From JALVDI01 sp039186435 (lineage in GTDB: Bacteria; Myxococcota_A; Polyangia; Polyangiales; Houyiibacteriaceae), in the NCBI GenBank assembly GCA_039186435.1, contig JBCDAA010000243.1:1-13880 (forward strand): a DNA stretch of 13,880 bases, read 5' to 3'. Shown piece by piece: positions 5,759 to 13,193 of this stretch. Both the position numbers and the translations under genes were made by a program. Under the pieces are notes generated by a model. The model saw only the letters and a program-made list of their open reading frames with translations, made no database searches and was not told the DNA's origin. Within the stretch, counting starts at the first letter, position 1. Each line of letters starts with the position of its first letter.

Positions 5759-7492
5759 ATGATCGACCGATGTGCGACCCGCCACCGAGGCTCATGGATC
5801 GCGGGGCTTGCCCTCTCCATGGCCTGTCAGGGCGTGATCGGGAGCGCAGGAGGAGAGCCCGGCGAACCTTGTTCGCCAGGCCCGGGCGAGACCCCGATTC
5901 CCGGGGGCGTCGAGGCGTTCGTCTGCGACGAGGACGCGACCGGGTCCATCTCGCCGAGCTACGTGCTGACCCGTCCGCAGCTCAGCAACACCCTCGAAGA
6001 TCTCTTCGGCGCGTCGGCGCTCGCATCTGCCGAGGTCGGACTTAGCCGGCTCGCCACCGAGGTCTACGACGAGGTCACCCACCAGCGCACCAGCACGCTG
6101 GAGAGCGCCAAGGTCAGCGCCTACCACGACATCGCCCGCGCTGTGGCCGCGCATGTGGCCGCGGACGATTCACTTCTCGAAACGGTCTTCGGCGCGTGCG
6201 CGCTGGACGGGGCGCCCGACTGCATCGACACGTTCATCGACGGGTTTGGGCCGCGCATTCTCCGGCGACCGCTGACGTCCTCGGAGACCGCGTTTGTCAC
6301 CATGCTCGCGGAGCGTCCGGCTCCCTTTCGGGACAACGCCGAAGCGGTGCTCGCGTACGTGTTGCAGTCGCCCTTTTTCCTTTGGCGGGTCGAACTCGGC
6401 GAGCCGGGCGGCGAGGCGACGAGCGAGTTCTCGATCACGCCCTACGAAGTCGCGACCCGAATCGCCTACGACCTCACGAACTCCACGCCGGATGCGGAGC
6501 TTCTCGCGAGCGCAGCCGAAGGAAGGCTGAGCACCCGGGCGGAGGTCGAAGCGCAGGTGCGCCGCCTTCTGCAAACGCCGCGCGGTCGCCGAAAAGTCGT
6601 CGACAACATCGCGCACTGGTCGATGTCCGAGATTGCGGCGGACCTGTCCACGCTCCCGGAAGCGCTGACCGAAGGCGTCGAAACCGAGGGCCTCTCGGAC
6701 GCCATGCTGGAGGAGGCGCGGCAGTTCATCGACTCCATCGTCTTCGAGCAGGACGGAACCTTCGGTGACCTTCTGCGTTCCACCGATTCCTTCGCCGAGC
6801 ATCCGGGTCTTGCCACCATCTACGGGCACGAGCCTGCCTCCGGGGAGCCCGCCGCCATGGGAGACGGGCGCAGCGGAATCCTGATGCGCGCGGCGCCGCT
6901 AACCTGGACCGGCGCGCGCACCAGCATCATTCACCGCGGCGTCGACTTTCAGCTGCGGATCCTCTGCAACCAGATTCCGGAGCCGACCGTCGACATCGCC
7001 GAAGCGCGCGAAGACAACGCGCTTCCCGAGGACGAAGCGGAGGTGACGGCGAACCGGGATGTCATCGCGCACCTGACCCGCTCCCCCGGTTGCATGACGT
7101 GCCACAGCACCATCAACCCCACGGGGTTTGCGTTTGAAGGCTTCGATTCTCTCGGTCGCGTGCGCAGCGAGGAGATTCTCTTCGACCGCGAAGGCAACGT
7201 GATCGGAACGGCGCCCATCGACACGCGAACTGCGGTGCCGCTTCCCGACGGAAGCGAGCTGGAGGTAAGCGGCGCGCCCGAGCTCATCGATTACGTCGCT
7301 ACGTCTCCCGAAGGGAACGCCTGCTTCGCGCTCAGCATCTTTCGCTACGTCTCCGAGCGCCTCGAGACGCCGGGCGATGGCTGCCGCATCCAAACGATTC
7401 ACAGCACGCTCATGAGCCCGGACCAGACGCTCTTGGATGCGCTAGTCGCACTGCTCGCCCACGAGAGCGTCTTTCAGAAAACCGTGGAGTAG
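5759..7492 (+). CDS. DUF1592/DUF1588-family secreted c-heme-type protein
   Basis: 577 residues from the ATG at 5759. The family order is recognisable: a DUF1587-like start (YVLTRPQLSNTLEDLFG), a DUF1595-like ILRRPLTSSE to YVLQSPFFLWR (about 200-210), DUF1592 (ATRIAYDLTNSTPDAELL), DUF1588 (RSGILMRAAPLTWTG to CMTCH and INPTGFAFEGFD) and DUF1585 at the end. Cys445, Cys448 and His449 form a CxxCH heme-c motif, although covalent heme is not proven for this family. The N-terminus has an Arg-rich segment, a hydrophobic WIAGLALSMAC and Cys23, which is a signal peptide and perhaps a non-canonical lipoprotein site. The start at 5759 was preferred because it places the signal peptide at the N-terminus; a GTG at 5723 would add 12 Arg-rich residues. 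It is first in an operon with the DUF1552 gene four bases downstream. The role is unknown; oxidative attack on polymers has been suggested for relatives but cannot be read here. Confidence 0.85.
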   Translation: MIDRCATRHRGSWIAGLALSMACQGVIGSAGGEPGEPCSPGPGETPIPGGVEAFVCDEDATGSISPSYVLTRPQLSNTLEDLFGASALASAEVGLSRLATEVYDEVTHQRTSTLESAKVSAYHDIARAVAAHVAADDSLLETVFGACALDGAPDCIDTFIDGFGPRILRRPLTSSETAFVTMLAERPAPFRDNAEAVLAYVLQSPFFLWRVELGEPGGEATSEFSITPYEVATRIAYDLTNSTPDAELLASAAEGRLSTRAEVEAQVRRLLQTPRGRRKVVDNIAHWSMSEIAADLSTLPEALTEGVETEGLSDAMLEEARQFIDSIVFEQDGTFGDLLRSTDSFAEHPGLATIYGHEPASGEPAAMGDGRSGILMRAAPLTWTGARTSIIHRGVDFQLRILCNQIPEPTVDIAEAREDNALPEDEAEVTANRDVIAHLTRSPGCMTCHSTINPTGFAFEGFDSLGRVRSEEILFDREGNVIGTAPIDTRTAVPLPDGSELEVSGAPELIDYVATSPEGNACFALSIFRYVSERLETPGDGCRIQTIHSTLMSPDQTLLDALVALLAHESVFQKTVE

Positions 7493-7496
7493 GCCG

Positions 7497-9005
7497 ATGG
7501 GGAAACGAATGAAAAAGCGCTGGAGCTCCCGCCGACAGTTTCTGATCGGTGCTGGAGCGACGCTCGCCCTGCCACCGCTCCTGTCGCTTGCTCCGCGCAG
7601 TCAGGCTCAGGTCGATTCGCGAAAGAAAGTGCGCGCGGTGATCTACGTCGGCGGCCTCGGGATCGACCACCGCCATTTGGTGCCCGAAGACGCACCGGGA
7701 CTGACCCCGGCGGCGGGCGAGAGCATTCACACCCGGCCACTGATGTCCTTTGACGGACCGATCTCCCGCATGATCGACGAGGACTTCGCATCGGTCCTTC
7801 CGAAGATGAACCTGATGCACGGCCTCTCGCTGACCGGCGGGCAATACACCGGCCACAACCAGTCGGTCTTGTCCGGGACGCATAGCGGCGGTCGCGAACC
7901 CATCTACGGCAAGAGCATCGACGTCATCATGGAGCAGTCCACGGGCGTCTATGGCCCGAGTGATGTGGTGCCGGTGAAGGCCCTCCGCGTGGGAACCTCG
8001 GCGAGCAAAATGACCTTCGATCGGGTGGGCGGCGAGCGCACGCACCCGAGTGTGCTCTTCGGGGATCGAAACGTTTTTAACCAGCTCTTCGCCGGCTTTG
8101 AGGCGCCCGTCGAGGAAGCGCCCGAAAACCCCTTTCCCGATCAGCTGATCGTGGATCGGGTCCTCGAGGATCTCCACGCCCTCGAGCGCAACCCGCGGCT
8201 TTCGTCCGCCGATTCGGAGGTTCTCGCTCGCTACATCGAAGGGGTCTACGAAGTGCAGACGCGCATCGAGGCCAATCAGATGGGTCTCGCACCCACCTGT
8301 TCGGTGCCCTCCCTCGACCTGCAGTCCAACACGTCGGGCAACACGCATCAGTTTCCTTGGAACGACGGCTGGGGCGTTCGCGACGCGGGCGTGATGTTCA
8401 ACAACATCATGGACATGATCCAGCTGGCCTTCGCCTGCGACCTCACGCGGGTCGTGCTGATCGCGAGCAGCCACTGGTCCGATCGGCCGATTTCCGCGAG
8501 CTCGTCCGGCGGGCTCCACCACGAGTGCCCGAGCAGCGAGACCTCCGCGGACCGTCACCAGTGGGGACTCAAGAAGATGCTTCGGCTGGCGGAGGGACTC
8601 GACCGGGTGCCCGACCCGCACAACGACGACGGAACCCTCCTCGACAACAGCGTCCTGCTCTACACCAACGAGCTCGGCGCGTGGACGGAGTCGCACAACG
8701 TCTTCAGCATCCCTTCGGTGACGTTCGGAAGCGGCGGCGGCTACTTCCGCACGGGTCACTACGTCGACTACCGGCAGCGTCCCCTGCAGAAGGTGAAGAA
8801 CTACTACCCGGGGCGGCCCTACAAGCAGCTTCTCCAGTCCATCATGTCGTCCATGGGGGTGCCCACGGAGGAGTATCTCGCGATCGGAGACGGCAACGGC
8901 TTCGGCGAGTTCAATCCGCGGATCAATCAGTTTTCGCTCAACGCGGACATCTACGGTCGCTACGCCGAGGAGCACAACGATCCGCTCCCCTTCGTGACGG
9001 CGTAG
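7497..9005 (+). CDS. Tat-exported DUF1552 protein
   Basis: 502 residues. The N-terminus carries SRRQFLI (residues 11-17), a twin-arginine motif, then a hydrophobic stretch and a likely cleavage after SQA (residue 37), so it is folded in the cytoplasm and exported. The body matches DUF1552: GLSLTGGQYTGHNQSVLSGT, then PIYGKSIDVIMEQ, a FNNIMDMIQLAFACDLTRV segment, SSHWSD, LHHECP and the LLDNSVLLYTNELG block. The fold is thought to be related to DUF1501 and the alkaline phosphatase/sulfatase superfamily, with conserved His that may bind metal (inference). It is full-length and ends in LPFVTA. GGAG seven bases upstream and the four-base gap after the DUF1592 stop show an operon. The pair is a standard Myxococcota/Planctomycetes unit, presumably one complex or pathway, with no established reaction. 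Confidence 0.88.
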   Translation: MGKRMKKRWSSRRQFLIGAGATLALPPLLSLAPRSQAQVDSRKKVRAVIYVGGLGIDHRHLVPEDAPGLTPAAGESIHTRPLMSFDGPISRMIDEDFASVLPKMNLMHGLSLTGGQYTGHNQSVLSGTHSGGREPIYGKSIDVIMEQSTGVYGPSDVVPVKALRVGTSASKMTFDRVGGERTHPSVLFGDRNVFNQLFAGFEAPVEEAPENPFPDQLIVDRVLEDLHALERNPRLSSADSEVLARYIEGVYEVQTRIEANQMGLAPTCSVPSLDLQSNTSGNTHQFPWNDGWGVRDAGVMFNNIMDMIQLAFACDLTRVVLIASSHWSDRPISASSSGGLHHECPSSETSADRHQWGLKKMLRLAEGLDRVPDPHNDDGTLLDNSVLLYTNELGAWTESHNVFSIPSVTFGSGGGYFRTGHYVDYRQRPLQKVKNYYPGRPYKQLLQSIMSSMGVPTEEYLAIGDGNGFGEFNPRINQFSLNADIYGRYAEEHNDPLPFVTA

Positions 9006-9006
9006 T

Positions 9007-10191
9007 CTACAAAAAGCAGCGGCCTTCGCCGCGGTACGTCGGCACCTCACGCTCGACTTTGCCTGCGCGAATCAAGAGTAGCGTTTCGAAGCGCTCACAC
9101 AGTTCGCCCGCTTTGGCGTGACGAAAGAACACCGGATCGCCGAGCTCCAGGTTCACGTTTGGCGCGCACCGAAGCGGCGTTTGCACCTCACCGGCGCCTT
9201 CCTGGTCGAGCAGCGAAAGTCCTTCTGGAAGATAGGGCTTCGGCAGCTTGTCCGGGCCTGCCGAGCCCGACGCGACGTAGCCCCCTCCGTGACAGGTCAC
9301 AAACCCTGCGCCGGGTCGCCGCACCACCGGCACCGCAAAGCCCGCAGCCGGATGATGACGAAAGCGCGCGAACTCGTCGAAGAGCGCCGGACTGTAGAGG
9401 CCTGAGCCCGCGGTCGATTCGGTCACGCTTCGATCGTGGGCCGTCGACTCGAGACTTCCCGTCCCGCCGCCGTTCACGAAGCGCAGCGGATGTCCATCGG
9501 CGTGAAGCGCGTCTACGATCGCGCCACGCCGCCTGCGCAGATCGCGGATCGAGCGCGTTTTGAGCGTACGAACGACAACATTCAGCGCCTTCTTCGGCGT
9601 GCCGTCGGGAAGCCCCGCGATCTGCGCCTCGTACCCCATCACACCGCGGAGCTGGACGCCTTCCTCACGGTGCACTGCATCACCAACGCGTCGCGCATCC
9701 TCCGCGGTTCGAATGGGTGAGCGCCGAACGCCAAAATGAAGCCCGGGAAGAGGCAGCGCCATGTCGATGTCGAGGCAGAGCGGCAGGGTGACGCCTGCGT
9801 CCCGCGCGAGGGCCGCAAGACGCCGCACCTGTTCCGGGTCGTCGACCATCAGCGTGATTTCGGTGCCTTGTTGAATGCACTCCAGCGCGTTTTGGATCTC
9901 GCTTGCCTCGAGGGTGGGGTAGGCCACCAGGATGTCGTTCAAGCCATGGCTTGCGAGGTGCACCGCCTCCGCCGCAGTGAACGCCATAATGCCTTCGTAG
10001 CCCTCATGGGCGAGAACGCGCTTGAGGATCGCGACGCAGCGCACCGACTTGGAGGCGACACGAATCTTCTTGCCGGAGGCCCGCCGCGCGAGCGCCTCGA
10101 TATTGGCGTCGAGCAGGTCGAGGTCGCACCACGCGAGAGGCAGGCGCTGTCCCGCCACGGCCTCCCGGTAGTACGCGTAGGTTCGTTTCAC
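9007..10191 (-). CDS. PLP-dependent amino acid deaminase/aldolase (alanine racemase fold)
   Basis: 394 residues. It matches the bacterial 'amino acid deaminase/aldolase' family, relatives of D-threonine aldolase and D-serine dehydratase. Conserved blocks are LPLAWCDLD (17-25), RVASKSVR with probable PLP-binding Lys48, GVMGYEAQIAG, FVNGGGTGS (238-246, a PLP-phosphate loop type), SGLYSPALFD, PVVRRPGAGFVT, EGAGEVQTP, FRHAKAGELCERF (His358, Cys365; candidate metal site) and the signature end PTYRGEGRCFL. It is cytoplasmic, and the substrate is unknown; cleavage or deamination of a beta-hydroxy D-amino acid is the family expectation. The GTG start at 10191 was chosen because homologous sequence begins there (KRTYAYYREA) and because it overlaps the upstream stop as GTGA. 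The frame continues open to 10770 but there it merely shadows the peptidase gene. The last codons contain a terminator and the stop lies one base from the opposing DUF1552 stop. Confidence 0.85.
   Translation of the reverse strand: MKRTYAYYREAVAGQRLPLAWCDLDLLDANIEALARRASGKKIRVASKSVRCVAILKRVLAHEGYEGIMAFTAAEAVHLASHGLNDILVAYPTLEASEIQNALECIQQGTEITLMVDDPEQVRRLAALARDAGVTLPLCLDIDMALPLPGLHFGVRRSPIRTAEDARRVGDAVHREEGVQLRGVMGYEAQIAGLPDGTPKKALNVVVRTLKTRSIRDLRRRRGAIVDALHADGHPLRFVNGGGTGSLESTAHDRSVTESTAGSGLYSPALFDEFARFRHHPAAGFAVPVVRRPGAGFVTCHGGGYVASGSAGPDKLPKPYLPEGLSLLDQEGAGEVQTPLRCAPNVNLELGDPVFFRHAKAGELCERFETLLLIRAGKVEREVPTYRGEGRCFL
9011..9032 (-). terminator. Intrinsic terminator folded into the aldolase stop region
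   Basis: Read on the minus strand: GCGGC-GAAG-GCCGC (9032-9019), three bases (TGC), then TTTTT (9015-9011), directly before the last bases GTAG. A five-base-pair GC stem, a tetraloop and a T5 tract fit a compact rho-independent terminator. Unusually, it encodes the conserved tail GEGRCFL. It would end the peptidase-aldolase transcript before it enters the convergent DUF1552 gene. The stem is short, so efficiency is uncertain. Confidence 0.5.
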
Positions 10192-11687
10192 GGAGTGAGC
10201 CCGTAAAGGTCGCCGTATTTCGCGCGGAGGTGCGCGAGGAAAGGAGCGATCTCGAGCGGGCGGCCGGTCGCGCGCACCATGAGTTCGTCGGGGAGGTAAC
10301 GCGCGCCGTGTTGATGCACGTGCTCCGCGAGCCACTGCCGGAGGGGCGCCGTGTTGCCGCGCGAGATCTCGGCGGAGAGCGTGGGCAGCGCCTTTTCGGC
10401 GGCCTGGTAGAACTGCGCCGCCATGAGGTTGCCCAAGGTGTAGCCCTGAAAGGTGCCGCCGACGGTGCTGGCGAACCAGTGCACGTCCTGCATGCAGCCT
10501 TCGGCGTCGCTCGCGGGGGTCACGCCCAGGTCGTTTTGAATCCGCGCGTTCCAGGCGTCGGGAAGATCCGCGACCGGAAGGGTCCCCTCGAGCATCTGCG
10601 CTTCGAGCTCGAAGCGGAGCATGACGTGAAGGTTGTAGGTGACTTCGTCCGACTCCACGCGAATCAGCGAGCGGCCCACGCGGTTGATGGCGCGGTAGAA
10701 CTCGTCGACCGTCACGTCCCGAAACTGGTCGGGAAAGCGCGCGCGAAGCTCTGGAAAGTAGCAGAGCCAAAAGGGGCGACTGCGGGCGACGAGGTTTTCC
10801 CAGAGCCGGGACTGACTCTCGTGAACGCCCATCGAGGTGCCTTCGCCGAGAGGGGTGCCGTCGAACGCAGGATCGATCTGCTGCTCGTACATCGCGTGAC
10901 CCGCCTCGTGCACCGTGCCGAGGAGCGCAGGCTCGAGGTCGTTTTCGTTCACGCGCGTGGTGATGCGAATGTCGTTGGCCGCGAAACGAATCATGAAGGG
11001 ATGCGCGGTGAGGTCCTGCCGGCCGCGAGCGAAGTCGTAGCCCAACCCGGTCACCACCTGGCGGCCAAAGGCGAGCTGCTGATCCTTCGGGAAGAACTGT
11101 TCGAGGCAGGAGCGATCCGGCGCCGGCTTTTCGAGGATCGCTTCGACGAGGGGCACAAGCTCGTCTCGCAGCTCGGAGAAGAGCGTGCGGATCGACGCCG
11201 CGGTCATCCCGGGATCCATCGCGTCCACGAAGGGATCGAGGACGTGGTTTGCGTCCGGAAAACAGCCGGCCCAGCGCCGGCTCAACTCGACGTTCTTTTC
11301 AAGAAAGGGACGGATCGCGGCGAAGTTGTTTTCGGCGCGCGCCTGCGTCCAGGCCACGTAGGTTTCGGCGGCGTGCGCCTTCGCTTCGGCGACGAGCTCC
11401 GCCGGTACTTGCGTTGCGCGTTCCCAAAGACGGTGAGCCCGGCGGTAGAGCGCCCCATCGACGCTCTCGTCGTCCGAAAGACCGCTGAGCTGACTCAGCA
11501 GGTCTGCCATGCGCGGCGATGTCCGACGCTCGTGCGCCAGCTTGCCGAGGAGCGCGATTTGTCGACCGCGCGCTTCGGCGCCGCGCGCAGGCATGTACGT
11601 GGACTGATCCCATTCAAGAACCGCAGCAGCGGAATGAAGATCGTGAATCGTGCGAAGTTCGGCTTTGAGCTCTTGGAGAGCAGTCAT
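10188..11687 (-). CDS. M32-family metallocarboxypeptidase (Taq type)
   Basis: 499 residues, the normal length for carboxypeptidase Taq. Zn-dependent, cytoplasmic, it removes C-terminal residues from peptides with broad preference. All family motifs are intact: HPF (229-231), DIRITTR (239-245), HEAGH (260-264, zinc ligands His260/His264 and catalytic Glu261), HESQSRLWEN with Glu290 as the third ligand, IRVESDEVTYNLH (342-354), and GCMQDVHW (397-404) leading to GTFQGYTLGN. There is no signal peptide: MTALQELKAELRTI begins directly as in relatives. The start has no clear Shine-Dalgarno. Its TGA overlaps the GTG of the aldolase gene, so the two are probably co-translated. It faces the DUF4266 gene across a 71-base divergent promoter region. 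Together with the aldolase it suggests recycling of peptides and amino acids. Confidence 0.93.
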   Translation of the reverse strand: MTALQELKAELRTIHDLHSAAAVLEWDQSTYMPARGAEARGRQIALLGKLAHERRTSPRMADLLSQLSGLSDDESVDGALYRRAHRLWERATQVPAELVAEAKAHAAETYVAWTQARAENNFAAIRPFLEKNVELSRRWAGCFPDANHVLDPFVDAMDPGMTAASIRTLFSELRDELVPLVEAILEKPAPDRSCLEQFFPKDQQLAFGRQVVTGLGYDFARGRQDLTAHPFMIRFAANDIRITTRVNENDLEPALLGTVHEAGHAMYEQQIDPAFDGTPLGEGTSMGVHESQSRLWENLVARSRPFWLCYFPELRARFPDQFRDVTVDEFYRAINRVGRSLIRVESDEVTYNLHVMLRFELEAQMLEGTLPVADLPDAWNARIQNDLGVTPASDAEGCMQDVHWFASTVGGTFQGYTLGNLMAAQFYQAAEKALPTLSAEISRGNTAPLRQWLAEHVHQHGARYLPDELMVRATGRPLEIAPFLAHLRAKYGDLYGLTP

Positions 11688-11695
11688 GGCCCGCG

Positions 11696-11733
11696 AGGGT
11701 ACGCTGTCTCGCGCGCGGGGGAAATCGTACCCT
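11696..11733. promoter_or_regulatory. Dyad in the divergent promoter region
   Basis: AGGGTACG (11696-11703) and CGTACCCT (11726-11733) are perfect inverted arms separated by 22 bases, within the 71-base interval between the M32 gene (minus) and the DUF4266 gene (plus). Arm centres are 30 bases apart, about three helical turns, so a dimeric repressor or looped pair of half-sites is possible. Inside, TACGAT on the minus strand resembles a -10 box, but I see no matching -35. Confidence 0.35.
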
Positions 11734-11758
11734 TCTTCCTTGGATCCGTCGGCGCGCG

Positions 11759-11989
11759 ATGCGAGAAAAGCGATGCATGCGGCACTTGGCGATCATTTTT
11801 CTTCTCGGGTGGACTTCCGGTTGTGCGGTGGTTCCCGCGTACCAGCGCGAGCACCTCGCGGATCCCACCATGGCGGTGAGTTCGGATCCGCTCGAGCAAC
11901 AGTCCATCCGAAAGCTTCACACCGCCCGGGAAGCGGCCGGCGGGGGAGGGGGCGTTTCCGCGGGAGGCGGCTGTGCCTGCTCCAACTAG
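11759..11989 (+). CDS. DUF4266 small lipoprotein
   Basis: 76 residues. An N-terminal signal (RHLAIIFLLGWTSGC) ends at Cys22, the likely lipidation site, although Thr at -3 is not ideal. The mature part has the full DUF4266 pattern: an AVVPAYQREHLADPTM segment, DPLEQQSIRKLHTAREAA, then a Gly-rich run ending GGGCACSN. The conserved REA-Gly-rich-CxC tail is the family hallmark; its function is unknown. In other genomes, as I recall, this gene sits with DUF3570 and often with apbE (flavin transferase) or a thioredoxin-like gene, hinting at envelope redox or cofactor attachment. The start is at 11759 or at the ATG at 11777, seven codons in, which has GAGAAA upstream and gives a more standard signal peptide. 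It overlaps the next gene by 17 bases. No paralog is visible in the window. Confidence 0.82.
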   Translation: MREKRCMRHLAIIFLLGWTSGCAVVPAYQREHLADPTMAVSSDPLEQQSIRKLHTAREAAGGGGGVSAGGGCACSN

Positions 11990-13139
11990 GAGTGTTGCTG
12001 CTCTTCTCGTTTGTCTGAGCGCCGTGGCGAGCGCCGCGGCGAGGGCACAGGACGGCGATTCGTGGCGGGTCGAGGCGGTTCGCTCGCGGGTTGCGTACTT
12101 CGACCAGGAAGGCTGGGGCGCGCAGTCGCAGGCGAACCCGCAGGTGATCGACGGGGTGGAGCGCGGAAGCGAGCGGCTGCACGTGTGGCAGCCGACGTTT
12201 CAGATGGTGCTTCGCCAAAACGAATCGGTGCAGCACCAGGTCACCATTCCGGTGGACATCGTCACGAGTGCATCGGCGGATGCTCTCGATGCGGTGTCGA
12301 GCGCGTCGCGCGTCAACGAGGCGGTCGAGTTCGACATTCGCACCGCGTGGCGACCCACGGAGGACGACCAGCTTGAGTTTCGCTACGGCGCGCACATCGA
12401 GGAGTACCTCAAGGGCGGCTTTGGCGGACTTGCCTACACGCGTGAGCTCGCCGACGACAACGCGACGCTTTCCCTCCGCGCCGACATGATCGTCGATGTC
12501 TTCGATCCGCTCAGCCCGCAGGGGTTCGACAGCGGACTCACCAATCGGAACTCCTTTCACGCGTCGCTCAGCGGCTCGCAGATTCTCTCGCCGACGACGC
12601 TGGTGCTCGGAAGCTACGACCTTACCTATCAGTGGGGGCGCCTCGAGCAGACGTGGAACTCGGTGCCCACGGACCGATCCGCGGTGCGACCCGCAGAGCT
12701 CTTTCCCGATCACCGCCTTCGGCACGCGCTTTCCGGCGAGATCGCGCAACACATTCCGGTCTCCCGAAGCACGCTCCGGGGGCGCTACCGCTACTATCGC
12801 GATGATTTCGGGATTCGCGGGCACACCTTCGAAATCGAGGGGTACCAGTGGATCGGCCGGCGGATGTACCTGCGCGTGGGATACCGGCTGCACGATCAGA
12901 CCGCTCCCGATTTCTTCACCACCTACGTTCCTGCGGCGGCCACCGATTCGATTGGATTTCGAACGGCGGACTCCGATCTCGCGCCCTTTCGCGCGCACGA
13001 GTGGAACATCAAAGTTGCGCTCTACACCTCCCTCGACGAACACCGCGGTCGCGAGAGCATCAGCGTGAGCTATCACCGTTACGACCGACCCTTTCTCGAC
13101 GTGGGGGTGATGAGCGTTGGCTATTCGTGGGAGCGGTAG
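11973..13139 (+). CDS. DUF3570 probable outer-membrane beta-barrel protein
   Basis: 388 residues. Signal peptide 1-25 (hydrophobic VAALLVCLSAVASAA, cleavage after ARA). The mature protein matches DUF3570: alternating aromatic/polar strands, ending SVSYHRYDRPFLDVGVMSVG and YSWER. The strand pattern (for example RGRYRYYRDDFGIRG, MYLRVGYRLHDQTAPDFFT) is that of an outer-membrane barrel. The GTG start lies inside the last five codons of the DUF4266 gene, with GGGAGG five bases upstream, so translation is coupled. Function unknown; the obligate pairing with DUF4266 suggests it exports, anchors or displays that lipoprotein (inference). The 54 bases after its stop hold only the short palindrome AACGCGTT (13170-13177) and no clear terminator, so the next gene may be co-transcribed. 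Confidence 0.85.
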   Translation: MPAPTRSVAALLVCLSAVASAAARAQDGDSWRVEAVRSRVAYFDQEGWGAQSQANPQVIDGVERGSERLHVWQPTFQMVLRQNESVQHQVTIPVDIVTSASADALDAVSSASRVNEAVEFDIRTAWRPTEDDQLEFRYGAHIEEYLKGGFGGLAYTRELADDNATLSLRADMIVDVFDPLSPQGFDSGLTNRNSFHASLSGSQILSPTTLVLGSYDLTYQWGRLEQTWNSVPTDRSAVRPAELFPDHRLRHALSGEIAQHIPVSRSTLRGRYRYYRDDFGIRGHTFEIEGYQWIGRRMYLRVGYRLHDQTAPDFFTTYVPAAATDSIGFRTADSDLAPFRAHEWNIKVALYTSLDEHRGRESISVSYHRYDRPFLDVGVMSVGYSWER

Positions 13140-13193
13140 CGAACAACACCGTTCCGTCGTTTCGGTGAGAACGCGTTGCTAGGCTGTCGCGCG

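Noticed and set aside
7410..9050. Minus-strand open frame opposite the DUF1552 gene
   Set aside because: His/Arg/Val-rich shadow; it crosses the aldolase end and the DUF1552 gene is unmistakable on the other strand.
10192..10770. In-frame upstream extension of the aldolase gene
   Set aside because: Its translation is an Arg/Ser-rich shadow of the M32 gene in another frame; family homology begins at the GTG at 10191.
10230..11879. Plus-strand 549-codon frame opposite the M32 gene
   Set aside because: All M32 motifs are on the minus strand; this frame has no domain pattern.
11793..13076. Minus-strand 427-codon frame opposite DUF3570
   Set aside because: Arg/Val/His-rich antisense shadow of a gene with a clear signal peptide and barrel pattern.
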